From NCBI GenBank assembly GCA_023091665.1, contig JALJCQ010000004.1, positions 1,240,001 through 1,304,000 on the forward strand: a stretch of DNA of 64,000 bases. Direction: 5' to 3'. The position numbers and the translations under genes were made by a program. Of this stretch, positions 32,498 to 44,632 are shown piece after piece. The notes below the pieces were generated by a model that had not been told where the DNA came from, did no database searches, and saw nothing but the letters and a program-made list of their open reading frames with translations. Origin of the DNA: Pythium myriotylum (Eukaryota > Oomycota > Peronosporomycetes > Pythiales > Pythiaceae). How positions within the stretch are numbered: position 1 is the stretch's first letter; each line of letters opens with the position of its first letter.

Positions 32498-34592
32498 ATG
32501 GTCGACTCGACGGGATTCTACTTCGTCTGGGTGCTCTGCTGCGTCTTCTATGTCGTCAGCGGCATCCGCCGCCACCGGCAGCTGAAGCGGCTGCACAACT
32601 GGGCGAGCCAACACGCACCTCTGACTGGCGCTGCGGCCGCAAATTCGCGTCTCGATGGCGCTCTTCGGTAAGGCCACGTGCGATGTCTCCATTGCTCGGC
32701 CCCACCACTTGACCGCGAGACTTGACAGGGACGCAGAAGAGGGCTGTATCACGTGTGCAGTTTGCGAGTTCGGCAACCTCAAGCGAAGGATTCATTGTTT
32801 ACTCTGCGGAAGTGAGATCCGACACAATAGTGACGAACTGAAAGCAGCAGCTCTGCGCCAGCAGAGTCTTACCTGGAGACAGCGGCGCGCGCGGTGAGTC
32901 ACACCTTTATTGCTTGTCATCATGCGGATAACTGAGGTTGTACGGTGCTCAAGCCTACGCAACGAGTGGCAGCGTGTCCTCGACGAGAACAATGAGATGC
33001 GTTGGACACGAGTAGCAAGTCCTGAATCCTCTTCAAGTCGTTTGTTTCAAGCCTACAAGCTTGAATATGTGGTTTCTCCTATAGTAAGTGGCATCGATGA
33101 GGCTGCTGATGAACCCGAAGTCAACGCTCCACCAACCCCAGAGGAGTCGGTCACGTCCGACCAGACTGAAGAAGAACATCACCAACCTACTACTCATCGG
33201 CTCAAACTCACTAGTATTAGAGACGTGGACAAAAATCTCCGGAAGCAACTTGAAACTGGTGAGATCAAATTACTCGACGGAACTTCAGCGGACCCGTCGA
33301 GGCTTGGGATCCATGTCAAAAATGATTGTTTGGGAGGGAATTGTGACTCGCAGACACCAGATTGGCGGAGGGCTGAGTACAAGGCCCTGATTGAAGACTC
33401 GAAGCTACCATTTCCGTCCAAACTTGTTCAGTTTATTACGCGTGCCACTGCGGCACAGCATTCCACTGATTCAGATGGCGTCAATGAAGCTCTCGGAAAC
33501 ATTCAACTTCGCTTGGATCGGGATACCTTGCTCGACGATTCCATCCAGATGCTCGCTGGTTTACCTCCCGATACCTTGCGAGGTGGCTTTCGAATTGCGT
33601 TTTGCGGTGAAACTGGTGTAGATGCTGGTGGTGTCTACCGTGAGTGGCTTCTGCTTCTCAACAAAGCAATTATTGCTCCTGAAGCCGGGATCTTCACGTG
33701 TGTCGATTCCAGGAACCAGTCATTCTACTTGAACCCTAATTCTCAAGTCATCCTTGGTGAACACCATCTTGCACACTTCCTCGCAGCAGGGCGCCTCCTT
33801 GGGCGCGTGCTTCTAGAAGGTTACGCGGCTGGCTTCCACTTTGCTTTGCCACTGCTGAAGGTCGTTCTTGGTGAGCCTGTCGGTCTCGCGGATCTCGAGT
33901 TCTATGACCCCGACACTTACAAAAGCCTACTCTGGCTGCTCGAGAGCGACGACGCGCAGTCGTTGGGATTGAACTTCACCGTTACGGTTAAACCATCGAA
34001 AGGCACAGTTCGCGTTGTTGAGCTTATACCAGGAGGCAAAAGTATCGATCTCACTGACGCCAACAAGCGCGAATACGTTGACCGCAAACTCAAGTATTTG
34101 CTGTTCGAGAGTATAGAGAGCCAATTATTCGCGTTTTTGCGCGGGATCTACGATGTGGTTCCAGTTGATTTGCTGGCATTGCTGAATGCCGAGGAGCTGG
34201 ATCATATGCTCTCCGGCTCGGACGAAATCGACGTTGATGACTGGGAGAAGAACACCAAGTTCACAGCAGATCTTCTGGACCACCCTGTCCTCGACTGGTT
34301 CTGGGAGGTTGTCCGAGGCATGGACACGGAGCGACGGCGGCGGTTGCTGCAGTTTTCGACGGGTGCGTCCCGCGTGCCGCTTGCAGGATTTTCGGCGCTG
34401 ACGAGCTTCGACGGCAGGCTCTGTCCTTTCACTCTCAAAGGCGTGCCGCTCTCCCAAGAGTCCTACATCCGCGGCCACGCGTGCTTCAACCGTCTCGACC
34501 TGCCTCTGTACGAGGAGAAGAGCCAGCTCCACGCCATGCTGACAGCTCTCACCTCCAGCGACGCGGACGTGCACGGGTTCACGATTGTGTAG
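32498..34592 (+). CDS. Membrane-anchored RanBP2-zinc-finger HECT E3 ubiquitin ligase (copy F)
   Basis: Exons 32498-32667, 32729-32893 and 32954-34592 give 657 aa. The anchor (FYFVWVLCCVFYVVSGI) is followed by RRHRQLKRLHNWASQHAPL. SRLDGALR is the bridge, and the finger is CAVCEFGNLKRRIHCLLCG. RNEWQRVLDENNEMRW replaces the KRKEWVR block. The HECT domain has GVDAGGVYREWLLLLNKAII, the catalytic GHACFNRLDLP and the end GFTIV. Two introns are retained: one between bridge and finger, and one before RNEW, both in phase 2 as in copies C and D. Copies E and F are in tandem on the plus strand, with 265 bp between them. Confidence 0.88.
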
Positions 34593-34720
34593 AGCTCCCC
34601 GGTACTGAGTCAGGAGATGGCTACAGTTGCCGTGATGGCTGATGCCGCATGAATTGATATCGCACTCTGCCAAAACCGATACAGGTCTGGATACACACAC
34701 GCTTGTCGTCATTCCCGTTC

Positions 34721-34741
34721 CTTCTCTCTCTCTCTCTGTCA
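34721..34741. repeat. CT-rich microsatellite in presumed 5' leader
   Basis: A (CT)n run of about 7-8 units occurs just upstream of the karyopherin ATG at 34761. Similar CT runs lie inside introns near 46940 and 60620. Confidence 0.7.
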
Positions 34742-34760
34742 ATCGCGAGCCCACGACGAC

Positions 34761-37700
34761 ATGGAACTGGACGAGCTCTTCGTGGCCACGGCGCGGCGGC
34801 TCTTCGAGACCGTGCCGGGCAGCGCGGCGCAGCGCAGCGCCAACAAGTGGCTCGTCGGCTTCCAGAGCTCGGCCGACGCGTGGCGCGTGGCGCTTCAGGT
34901 GCTGCAGCGCACGACTCAGCAGCCGCAGGCGAGCGAGTGGCGCGCGCCCCCGACGGTGCTGGTCGTGACGATGCAGCTGCTGCGCTACAAAGTCTCCCAC
35001 GACTGGGCCCAGATCAGCCAGGAGCAACGAGACGTCGTGCGGCAGGTGAGAACGACCGCGGCCGTGCGCGCGAGGAACTGCGCTGACGTCGCTTGTGGCA
35101 CCAGACTGTCGTGGCCTGGCTCACGCAAGGCGCAGGCGCGGCCGCCTCGGCGCCTGCTATTCGGGTCGCATGCGTGATTGCTGCAGACTTGGTCGTCAAG
35201 ATGCACGCCGAGAGCTGGCCTCAATGGCATCAAGAGCTGCAGCAATTGCTCAACCAAAGTGATCAGGCTGAAGGGCTCACGAAGGTTTGCTTTATGTCGC
35301 GTTGATGTCTTAGATGGGAGCGATTCACCTCTGCGATTGTAGCTGCTCGAGATCTACGGTGCGATTCCAGCGCAACTACAGGCTTCAATTACAGATTCAT
35401 CCAACGTGGATCAATTAACCAATGAGTTCCAAGCTCACTTGGTTGAGATCGCTCGGGTGGCGCAGCTTGCCCTTACATCCAGGTAAGCCCGGCCAGAGTC
35501 GAGAGCAATGCTATAATCAATACCTAGCGCATCTCGTTTGTGGTATAGTATCACCCTCGAATCGGCACTGCGGTGCATTGAGCACTGGTGTCTTGGATGT
35601 GTTTCGTCATGCCCGGAATTGGGCATCGATGCGGCTTTGATGGCGCAAGCATCACTGCTTCCAACTCTTCTCGATCTTGGTTTACAAGGAGGCAACCAGG
35701 TAAGTGCTAGGCGTAATTGTGCGGTCGATCGTGTGGATGTGACGACTCCGTGCAACAGACGGCGAGCGACATTGTCGCCGACGTGTTTATGAGCAGCCTC
35801 AGCGACACGCAGTCCGTTTCGCCGGCCATTGTCGCCGCAGTGGTTGAGACAACTGCGTGCCTATTATCAACTCTTGAAAGACTTCGAATTGAAAGCTCCA
35901 CAAACCACGAGAGGGAGTCACACATCGCACGGTGGCAGTCGCTCTCACAAATTACAAGCGCTATTGGGATGCATCACGCCGCAGTAATCCTTTCTCATGA
36001 TGGACAAGCCCACTTTTCCCGCGTTGCTACGAAGAGCGAGCTATCTCTTCCTATTGCTTTTCTTGAACTGGCACTCGCATGCACCTCCTTCCCGGACTCT
36101 GACGTGGCTCAGCCAACGCTTGAGTTTTGGTTCTTCTTGCTCGACAGTAGCCCAAATCAAGGCGCTCAAGTGCAGTTGCTGTCAAATGCTGTGGCGCCAG
36201 ATCAGCTCGTTGACATTCTGAGTCGCCTAGTCAATGCTCTCATACAACGATGTCGCTACCCCCAGCGTATTGTGGATTCCCAGACACTCCCCTCCCCGAC
36301 TGACGATGACACTGAGGTTGAGAGTATAACAAGTTTGCGCAAGTAAGTATTGATGCTGGTGAAATATGCTTCGGCTACTGACACCGTGTGGTCGTCAGGG
36401 AGGTCGCTGATACGATGCTGAATCTCTTTTCAAAGTGGCCAGCTACTCCTGCAGCAGACCGCAGTGTTGCTTGTGTCAAAGGAATGGCATCTTTGCTGAA
36501 GTCGTCAAGTGATATCGCTACACTTGATGCTGTATTATTCTTGTTGGAGTACACAATCGAGCTGTTCGACATCGATTCGTCGGAGTCCGAGGATGATGAA
36601 GCTGATGGCACGTTCACTGATAACAACCTCAAGTCTCACTCGTCGAATGAAGGTGCTCTATTGCTTCAGCAAATTTTCCTCGATGCGCTGAAACTGCCCG
36701 GCCATCCGCTGCTGCTTCGTGGTATGGCAAGGTGAGGGAATCCCCAACCTTTTTCTCTTCATCGTTGACTCAATGCTACTTTCGTAGATTCTATCAGTCG
36801 CTGAGCAAGTCGCTTGTTCTCCCTGGTATTGTCTACGTCCAAGTATCAAGAAAGTTGTCCGAGGGATTGGAGTTGGGGGCATCATCCACTATATGCGCCC
36901 AGGTCATTCGAGACATTAGCAAGAGTATTCTGTAAGTTTCTGGAGTATTGCTGGAACGTCGGGCCTCTGAGTTGAGAATGTGCTTGTTTAGCCAATACAC
37001 GGACCAAACGGAACGACGCGACCTCCTCGAGTTGATGGCCCTGAAGTGCCAACGTGTACACTCCTCTAATCTCGTTTCTGGTGACTTGTTCGAAGCTGCT
37101 TTACGGCTGGCTGATGGTCTGAGTGAGCAAGGTACGAGCAATAGTGACCCTCTTCTCATCAAAAGTCTAAAATCATGTTTGGTTTAGATTTCGCCGCATT
37201 TTGCAATGCAGTTCTGACCCCTCTCATGGGCAATGTGTCTAGTCCGGATGCACGACAGGCAGCCGAAAGTATCACTCTCCTTGGGCGTGCGTGCGGGGGA
37301 GTACAAGCACCGTCACTTGGAGTGGCCCTGGCAGAGCAAATTTGGCCTCTCATCGCGCAAGCAATCACAATGCATGGGAACAACACCAAATTTCGAGAGT
37401 GCACGATTCAGTACTTCTGCTCAGCTATCGTCAAAAATCCGGCAACAAATGCGGATCGTCTTCGCCAAGTCGTTGAGTTTTGCCTGCAATGGTTGCCAAA
37501 TGCTGTATCACCTGTCACGCTTCAATGTTTGTCTGCTATCGTCTTAAACCCAGTTACACATCACACCGAGTTCTTACCAATAGCAGCACAGATTGTCGAG
37601 GTGAGTGGGTCATGGATCCCTGTCTAGTGACTTTTCTAAATGGCCCTCGAACTTTAGCGGACGACTTTGACGATAACGGGAAGTCGACTACAATTTACTC

Positions 37701-38376
37701 CGTCATCCGATGATTCAGTAAACCGTCAGCACATGGACAAACTCTTCGCCAATCAGGATACGACGGAGCAATTGGCGCCCGAGATAACCGAGTACTTGTC
37801 TCTACTCCGACAAATTGTTCGCTTCTTTCCACTGTCACTGGCCAGAGGCGACCTATTGACGATCGTTTTTCGTGTCTCGTGTCTTCTTCTCGATGTGGAT
37901 CATCAAGTGCAAGAGATTTGTGACGTGGTCTGCGACTTTGTTCTGGACGCTTCCAGCTCGGCAGAGTTGTTGAACGGCTCGCCGACTGTTCCTGAAAGTA
38001 TTGCAACAGCGTCACCTCACTTACTACGAGCCGTACTCGCCTTCTTCGGTCCGAAGCGCACGAACTACAAGCAGCGCAGTCTTTGGCAATTCCTTTTTCA
38101 GCTCTTGCATGCCCCGCGTGTTGCCACTCCACTGAAAGGTGTGTTCGCAGCCTTGGGCAGCGACAAGGACTTACTGACCGTTTGATTCTCCCCACAGACC
38201 ATTTCCAAGCGACCCTGACTGCTCTCCTGGTTCAAGAACAAGTTTTATCCCCGCTTCTATCACTGGAGCAGGCACAATCTCTCGCAGTGTCGCTCGTGGG
38301 CACCTCCCATCGCCATCGCTTCGTGACTCTGCTTTCGCAGACGGCCAAGCAGGTTGAAGCTACCCCAACTGTTTAG
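34761..38376 (+). CDS. Karyopherin-beta, transportin-3/importin-13-like
   Basis: Nuclear transport receptor by family. It begins MELDELFVATARRLFETVPG with KWLVGFQSSADAWRVALQVL, the importin-beta N-terminal repeat, then AWLTQGAGA and many HEAT-type helical pairs (LEFWFFLLDSSPNQ, CRYPQRI, EVADTMLNLF, ESITLLGRACGG). The last exon ends QTAKQVEATPTV. About ten short introns interrupt the frame, for example after VVRQ (35046-35104) and after TPLK near 38140; each junction restores the same frame. The pattern resembles TNPO3/IPO13 more than importin-beta1, but exact orthology needs alignment. The gene follows directly after HECT copy F. Confidence 0.75.
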
Positions 38377-38498
38377 AGTGGTCCACATGAATGTCAAATT
38401 TTAAGAATATCGTACACCTCACAAACGACAATCATTCTGTTGGCAGCCGCACGACAGGCCATCAGTTGGCAGGATCTGGAAGCAGCTCGACGACGACG

Positions 38499-39025
38499 AT
38501 GATGCGCGTCACGAGCGCCGTGCGTCGCGTCCGTCGCTTCTCGTCGGCTCCTAATGCTGCGGCGAGGGAGCCTCGTCAAGGTGCGCTGTTCCTTAAGGGC
38601 GAGCCTCACCGACACGCTTTGCTGATGAAGATGAGCTGGCCCTCGCAGAGTACCCGACGTCGTTCATCTCCCACTTGAAGACCCAGAAGATGAACGTGTT
38701 CAACATCGGCATCGCATTCCTGACACTCTCGCTCTCGTCGCAGCTCGTGACAGCCAAACAAAAGCGCGAGAAGGCTGAAGCTGAGAACGTTCTCCTCACC
38801 GAGCGCGTGCAGATGTTGGAGGAGCTCGTGGTCAGTCTGGGTGGCACGGTGCCGACTGACGAGGCCAAAGAGGCCGCTGCTGCTGCCGCTGCTGAAGCAG
38901 CCAAGGCTGACGCAGAGCGCATCAAAAAGGCGCGCGAGGAGGAAGCTAGAGCTCTCACTGCAGTGGCAAATGCGACGTCCGAGGGCGAGGATGGCAAGAC
39001 CAAGAAGAAGGGTGTGTTGATTTAG
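38499..39025 (+). CDS. Small mitochondrial coiled-coil membrane protein
   Basis: Exons 38499-38580 and 38631-39025, joined across a 50-nt intron, encode 158 aa. The N-terminus MMRVTSAVRRVRRFSSAPNA is a classic mitochondrial presequence with an RRFSS cleavage-like site. A hydrophobic segment (MNVFNIGIAFLTLSLSSQLV) is followed by a heptad helix (EAENVLLTERVQMLEELVV) and an alanine-rich charged tail ending KKKGVLI. An in-frame ATG at 38391 would add a less plausible leader. I do not recognise the family; inner-membrane location is inference. Confidence 0.75.
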
Positions 39026-39182
39026 ACGAACCTCCGCTCGCGCGGGAATAAACGTACTCGGTGTTCAGACTTGCGATTGGGACACCCAAACACGAGTGAC
39101 GATGATCTACGATATATGAATCGGGAGACGACTAGCTTCTTGTCTCTCTCTGCTATTCGTGGCGCACAGCGATTTGCAGTGC

Positions 39183-39866
39183 TCACGGCCGCTTAGATGT
39201 ACCGGGCAACACGCGTTTAATGGAGTTGCTGTCGAGTCGGTTCATCTCGTTCACGGCCGTGAGAATCTCATTGATGTTGGTTTCCAAAACCATTCCGCCC
39301 ATGACAATCTCGTCCAGCGCATAATGCACCTTATCGCTGTGGAAGATCAAGTCTAATTCGCACACGTTCTCAAAGATCTTGTCGAGCGTCTCCACGAAGA
39401 CTAGAGGACACAAAATCAGGGATCGAGCGTTGCCACTCTCAAAGCGTTCGTTCTCTTACCTTGAATGAGGTCAAGAATACCAAGATCGCTCTCTTGCTGG
39501 TCAACAGCAAAGACGAAGTAGAGTGTTGCGTAGTGGCGGTAAATCAACTTCACGCCGTCGCCCCAGTATCGCACTCTGCGCCACATGGAGTCAGTCAGAG
39601 GAAGGATTCTCGATGCGCAAGTCAGCGCACTGACGTACGTTCCCTCGAGGAAATTACAGAGCGTGTCTGGCCGTTTGGACACCTGTGTGTAGATGTCTCG
39701 GATAACAGCTTGCTGCTCGGCGTCTGGCTGCAGAGACGAGCGTGGGGCTCGTGAGAAGCGTTGTTGAAAGCGAAACGAAGTCACTCAGAAGACGCACCAC
39801 GTGCTCGTAGAACTTGACGATGCGCGGCTTCCCGTGGTTGTTGACGATCATAATGCCCTTGATCAT
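39183..39866 (-). CDS. AP3S1: AP-3 adaptor complex sigma subunit
   Basis: Small chain of the AP-3 coat that sorts cargo from Golgi or endosomes to vacuole or lysosome. Four exons: 39866-39798, then the exon starting PDAEQQAVIRDIYTQVSKRP, then WGDGVKLIYRHYATLYFVFA, then VFVETLDKIFENVCELDLIF. The start MIKGIMIVNNHGKPRIVKFY and the stretch LVSKR-CNFLEG-YRHYATLYFVF-LGILDLIQVFVETLDK are diagnostic of the family; VMGGMVLETNINEI follows near the end, with a tail SKRP. Length (about 160-170 aa) is a little shorter than animal sigma-3, lacking its extended C-terminus. Confidence 0.93.
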
Positions 39867-40130
39867 GGTTGCTGCGACGTCTGCTGCCCCGCGCGCGCCT
39901 CGGAAGTGGTTGTGATCGGGCTCAGCGGCGGGACTGCCGGAGCTGCTTGGATGATTATTGGCGTGATTTCGTGGAATCTGTCGAAAGATATCTGACTGGA
40001 CTGAACGAGGGAAACGGATTGGTTGAAAATGAAGTATAGAAAAGGGTTTTACCCAATCGATGGCGCAATCGGTTGTTCCCAACAGGACGAAGTCGTGTTC
40101 CCACTGGGATAAGGTACACCGAGAAGCCAC

Positions 40131-41479
40131 ATGAGCGAGACGGCACCTCCGCGACGCGGCGCGCGGCCCAGCGTGCGAATAGTGGACGAGGTCGACGTCA
40201 TGGCGGACGAGGACATGACGGAGCGAGAGGACGACGAGCAGACAGACCACAGTTCGTCTGGGTTGGCTGCCGACAGTCCTCGGAATGGAGCCATGCCTGC
40301 CGCCGCGACGCCAACGCAGCAAGCTCACTCGCCGCCCATCTACGGTGCCCACTACTCGCCGGCAGATTCAACAAATACCAATGTGGAAGACGATGACTAC
40401 CGATCGGAAACCTCGTCCTCGGAAACCAATTCCAAAGAGTACCCTGGCAGCACTGGCCACACTCCAAAGCACATCTCGACCTCATACACGAACCACCGCG
40501 ACCTGTCGGCTCGATTGAAGCGAGCTGTCTACAGCAATTCCTCCGACTCTGTGGCTACAAGCCCTTGTTTTGCGGAGTCGATGATTGGCGCAGATGTGGT
40601 ATTGTGCGCTCGATGCGAGAGCGGGAGGAGGGAAGAAGACACAACAGAAGGCACAAGAATTTCCACAGACGAGATCAAGCGCTTCTATGCCCATCGCTTC
40701 ATGCTTGCGGCAAGCTCCGAGCCCTTTCGCGCGATGCTCACTGGTCGAATGCGTGAATCCTCACAGCGTGAGGTTGAGATTCACGGCGTCGACGCGGATA
40801 TTCTGGAAAAGATGCTGCTCTTCATTTACACTGCAGGTGAGTCGGCTCACTTTGCGTATGTGCTTGCCCCAGTGCTCACAAAATCATGCACAATCAGAGG
40901 TGACAGTGACGCTGCACAATGTTGTCGGTCTCTTGATCGGAGCGGAAATGTATGAGCTGTGCGGGCTACGTGACATCTGCAAGAGCTTCGTGCTCATCCA
41001 TGCTCAAGACATCTTCCGCGACCCTCAGTTCGTCCAGATCCCGGAAAAGGTTTTAATCGAGGTGCGTTTATGTCGCCCCTTCCCTTCCTTAAATATGAAC
41101 GCTAATGTGTCTGTCACAGGTTGTGCAGCATGACGACTTGCAGATCAAGGAAATTGCCCTGATGGAAGCTCTCGTGATGTGGGGCGAGGCGCGAGTCTCC
41201 ACGTCTGACAAGACCATCTTAGACATCCTAGCTGACGTGATGGAGCACGTGCGATTTCCCACAATGAGCGTGAGCGATCTGTACGGGAAAGTTCGTCCGC
41301 TTGTCCAAGAAGGAGTAATCCGTGAATCTTTGCTCACTGAAGCATTATTCTATCATCTCAAGTGGGGTACGCATGCGTCCAAAGCTTCCCATCGCATGCG
41401 ACCTCGTGCGGGGGCTGCAGCTCTTCGGAAACGAAAACGGGTGTCCTTTATCCAACACGTTTCATTCCTCAACGAATAG
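40131..41479 (+). CDS. BTB/POZ-BACK domain protein
   Basis: Exons 40131-40836, 40898-41061 and 41120-41479 encode 409 aa. A long, acidic, Ser-rich N-terminus (about 140 residues) precedes a BTB fold: YAHRFMLAASSEPFRAMLTG, then ILEKMLLFIYTAG and VTLHNVVGLLIGAEMYELCG. The C-terminal part (KSFVLIHAQDIFRDPQFVQI, then LMEALVMWGEARV) matches a BACK helix bundle. The last residues are basic. BTB-BACK proteins usually serve as Cullin-3 adaptors, so a link with ubiquitin transfer is possible but inferred. A 5' neighbour, AP-3 sigma, is divergent. Confidence 0.85.
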
Positions 41480-41606
41480 CCACCTGCTCACCCTCTCATA
41501 CAGTCACTTTTGCCATAAACGTGATATATCTAATAAATGAGGCCGCTGTTCGGGCAAGACTCAACCAACATGTTCGTGCACGTTAATGGCAGGAATCCAT
41601 AAAGCT

Positions 41607-42563
41607 CTACTTCTTCTTCTTGCTTGACGTCGTTTCCTCGTAATCTTCGTCGTCTTCGTCTTCCTCATCATCATCGTCCTCTCCGTCCACATAGTCTTCG
41701 TCGTCCTCGTCATCCTCGTCGTCTTCATCATTGTCACCCTCGGTGGCTTCATCGTTAACAAGACCACGTGACCAAAGCTGGCGACCCGTTAACTTCGCCG
41801 TGGCTTCGTCCTTGAGTGAGTTCTTCTTAGTGGCTCGCATCTCCGCCTCGAACTTCTCTCGCCAAGCCATGAAACTCTCCACGGTGACAGGTGTGCCGTG
41901 ATCGTTACGACGCTTCTGTTCAGCCGAGTTGGCTACTTGGAGGGCGTCGGCAGCATCACTGGCATCATCTTTCTTCTTGCGAATCTCCATACGGCGCATC
42001 ATCTCCTGGTACTCTGACCCGTCGTTGCCTTCACGGTTGTTTTCAACAAGGTACTCTCGGATTGCCTCGCTTACCGTATACATCATCGCCATGCCCATGT
42101 TTTCAGACACTTGTTGTGCAACAAGCTGCTTTAGCTCTTTGAGCTGCGTGTCACTAAGTCCTTTCTCCAGCAGGATCTCAATGTTGGGCTCCTCATCCGG
42201 GTACGATGCCGGGATGGAGCACTTCAGAGACAGCGCGACGTGGTTGCCTTCTCCGTCCATATTCGGCACGATATGGATCTTGTACGTCAGCGGCTCGTCC
42301 GTCAGCTCTGTATTCACAAAGAGAGAGTTTACGTGAGCCGACGTAGCCCCTTCAAGCTTTGAGCTACTCACTCGTGAACTCGTCCATGTAAATGGACTCG
42401 AGGGCTTCCACCTCCATCGCTTGTTCCTCCTTGTAATCTCACCAACGCAACACACACCACCACGAGCATGTCAGCACCTTGGGACACACGCGCACACGCA
42501 AGGGGGCAGCGTGGAGCCGTGGCGATCCCCCGCTGCCCCGCGCCCTTCGTGCATACCAGTCAT
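41607..42563 (-). CDS. RWDD1: RWD-domain protein, RWDD1/DFRP2-like
   Basis: Exons 42563-42557 (7 nt: ATG ACT G), 42437-42372 and 42307-41607 give 257 aa. With the tiny first exon the N-terminus reads MTDYKEEQAMEVEALESIYM, very close to the animal RWDD1 start, which supports the splice. The RWD domain continues through YPDEEPNIEILLEKGLS and LVAQQVSENMGMAMMYTVSE. HGTPVTVESFMAWREKFEAE is the family's second signature. A long Asp/Glu tail ends in SSKKKK. By family it stabilises the developmentally regulated GTPase DRG2. The first exon is an unusually small coding unit. Divergent with GWT1, 108 bp away. Confidence 0.9.
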
Positions 42564-42671
42564 CGTGATGTGGCCAATATCCAAATGACGCGTCATTGGC
42601 TATATACCTTGTTTTACGTGCCTCACATAGGTTGAAAACGTGCGTACCTGCGGCAGCACTCTTCGAAGCCG

Positions 42672-44632
42672 ATGGAAGCTGTGGGGAGGAGCATGATCAT
42701 CACGGACGACGAGTACAAGCGCGCCAAGGAGGCCTTCGTGGCGGACCTTCACGGCACCACCGGACGAGAAGTCTTTCTTGCGTTTGCGCTTGTGCCTGTG
42801 CGAGATTTGTCGCCCGTGGGCTGTCCATTGCGCATTACTGGAGCTGACGCGTCTTGCGCAGGGAACGCAATGGCTCTACTCAGAGGTGCTGCTGCTGCTC
42901 GAAATCGCCGGACTACGCACCCTCGGTGCAGGCCACTTCGTGAGTACTCTTTCTGCAGATGCAATGCGGTGCTATGAGCTCATCGAGGGGTCTCGACAGG
43001 CGCTACCAGTAACGATTCTGGTCGAATTTATCTTTGTGACACTCCCCATGATGGTCTCATTCACCTTCGCGCAATACACGATTCCAATGTTGGCCGCCGT
43101 CTACCTGACCGCTGCGGTGCTGAATCGATTATCGTGGAAGCACGCCAAGGAGTATGTTTTAAAGCACTGCCGTAAGGAGAAAATGGGTCAGCTTCTAGAC
43201 AAGGAATTGCCCTTCCTCACCTGCTTCCGGGCCCAGATCATGCAATCCACGTACGTTCAGTCGGAGAGCTCATGTAGATGGATATGGCTAACGCTGGTGC
43301 AGTGTGTTCGCCATTCTTGCTGTCGACTTTACAATTTTCCCACGCCGCTTCGCCAAGACGGAGACCTATGGATTCAGCGTGGTGAGTTGGCTCGTTCGGC
43401 CTCTCTCAACTTGACCTCGACTAACCGGGGGGCTCTCGTCTTGAGATGGATATTGGCGTCGGTGCCTTTATCGTATCGTCGGCGATAGTCTCTTCCTACG
43501 CTCGTTCTGCTCGGCCAACAGGGGACAACAAGCGGTGTGTATTTCTTATCATCACATCGACAAGGATATTTTAATTTCCGCCTAACAGGCAACTGTCTCC
43601 AGAATCTCTAGCAGGGAGCGTCACAAGTCAATTGCAGGCCGCTTCTACGGGTTCTTCAGGCCCATTGTCCTCGTTCTTGCGCTTGGTACAATCCGCTTCC
43701 TCACTGTCAAGGGGGTGAACTACCAAGAACACGTGAGCGAGTACGGTGTCCACTGGAACTTTTATTTCACTCTTGCGGGTGTCTATCTCCTCTTCTCATG
43801 CCTCCAAATTCTTGGCAAGTGGGCAACGTCGGTTGTGACTGCTTCTGTTCTCGCGATTGGTTACCAGATATACCTCACTCGCTACGGTGGCGAAGATTTC
43901 ATAGTCAACGCGCCACGCAATGACCTCTTCACTCAAAATCGAGAGGGCATTCTAAGTCTCTTTGGTACGTGCTCGCTTACGATGGGATGTTTCTAAAGGG
44001 CAAAATCTGACAACCAACATTCAAGGTTACACGGCACTCTACATCGCAGCCGTTTGCGCTGGGCAGCTCATTTTCGGCTACATGGACAAACACGGTGGTA
44101 AGGTTGTTCGCAACATTCGCTGGCTAGTGGTCATGCTGGGAATGGCTACCCTCGTTCTCGTGGTTGCAACTTTCATCTCTGTGCGGCTGGTATCCCGCCC
44201 ATCACGTCGTATGGTCAACCTTCCTTATGTGCTTTGGGTGCTTGCCGAGTCGGCCTTCCTGCTTACAGCGTATGCGGGCATCCACGTCATAAGGTACGTG
44301 TAGGGCGCTTCCAGCTAGTCCACGGCGAAGCCATCTAACCTGTCTTACATCCCAGCCTTCTGCCACGTACACCACTTCTATTCCAAGGAACAAGCCGAAA
44401 CCAGCTCTTCATCTTCCTCATCGTAAGGACTGCATCTTGTCTCCTGTACCCTCTATGCTAAGATTCTCTTATCCATATCCAGGCGAATCTTGCCACTGGC
44501 GCAGTGAACCTCACCATGCGCACCATCTACGCCACTCCGCTCACTGCCACTGCCGTGCTCACCATCTACATGCTGGCGGTCGGTGTCGTCGCCACTTTGC
44601 TTGGCCACGCCGACGTTCGTATCAAACTGTAA
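42672..44632 (+). CDS. PIGW: GPI-anchor inositol acyltransferase (GWT1/PIG-W)
   Basis: Acylates the inositol of GlcN-PI in the ER during GPI-anchor synthesis, by family. The first exon (42672-42797) contains KEAFVADLHGTTG, and exon 2 begins at 42862. The family signatures are VFAILAVDFTIFPRRFAKTE followed by TYGFSV-MDIGVGAFIV, then HVSEYGVHWNFYFTLAGVYL, and NREGILSLFGYTALYIAAV. The C-terminus is strongly hydrophobic (LTIYMLAVGVVATLLG) and ends HADVRIKL. About a dozen membrane spans. Eight or so short introns; each junction checked keeps frame at these motifs. Shares a short divergent promoter with RWDD1. Confidence 0.9.
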
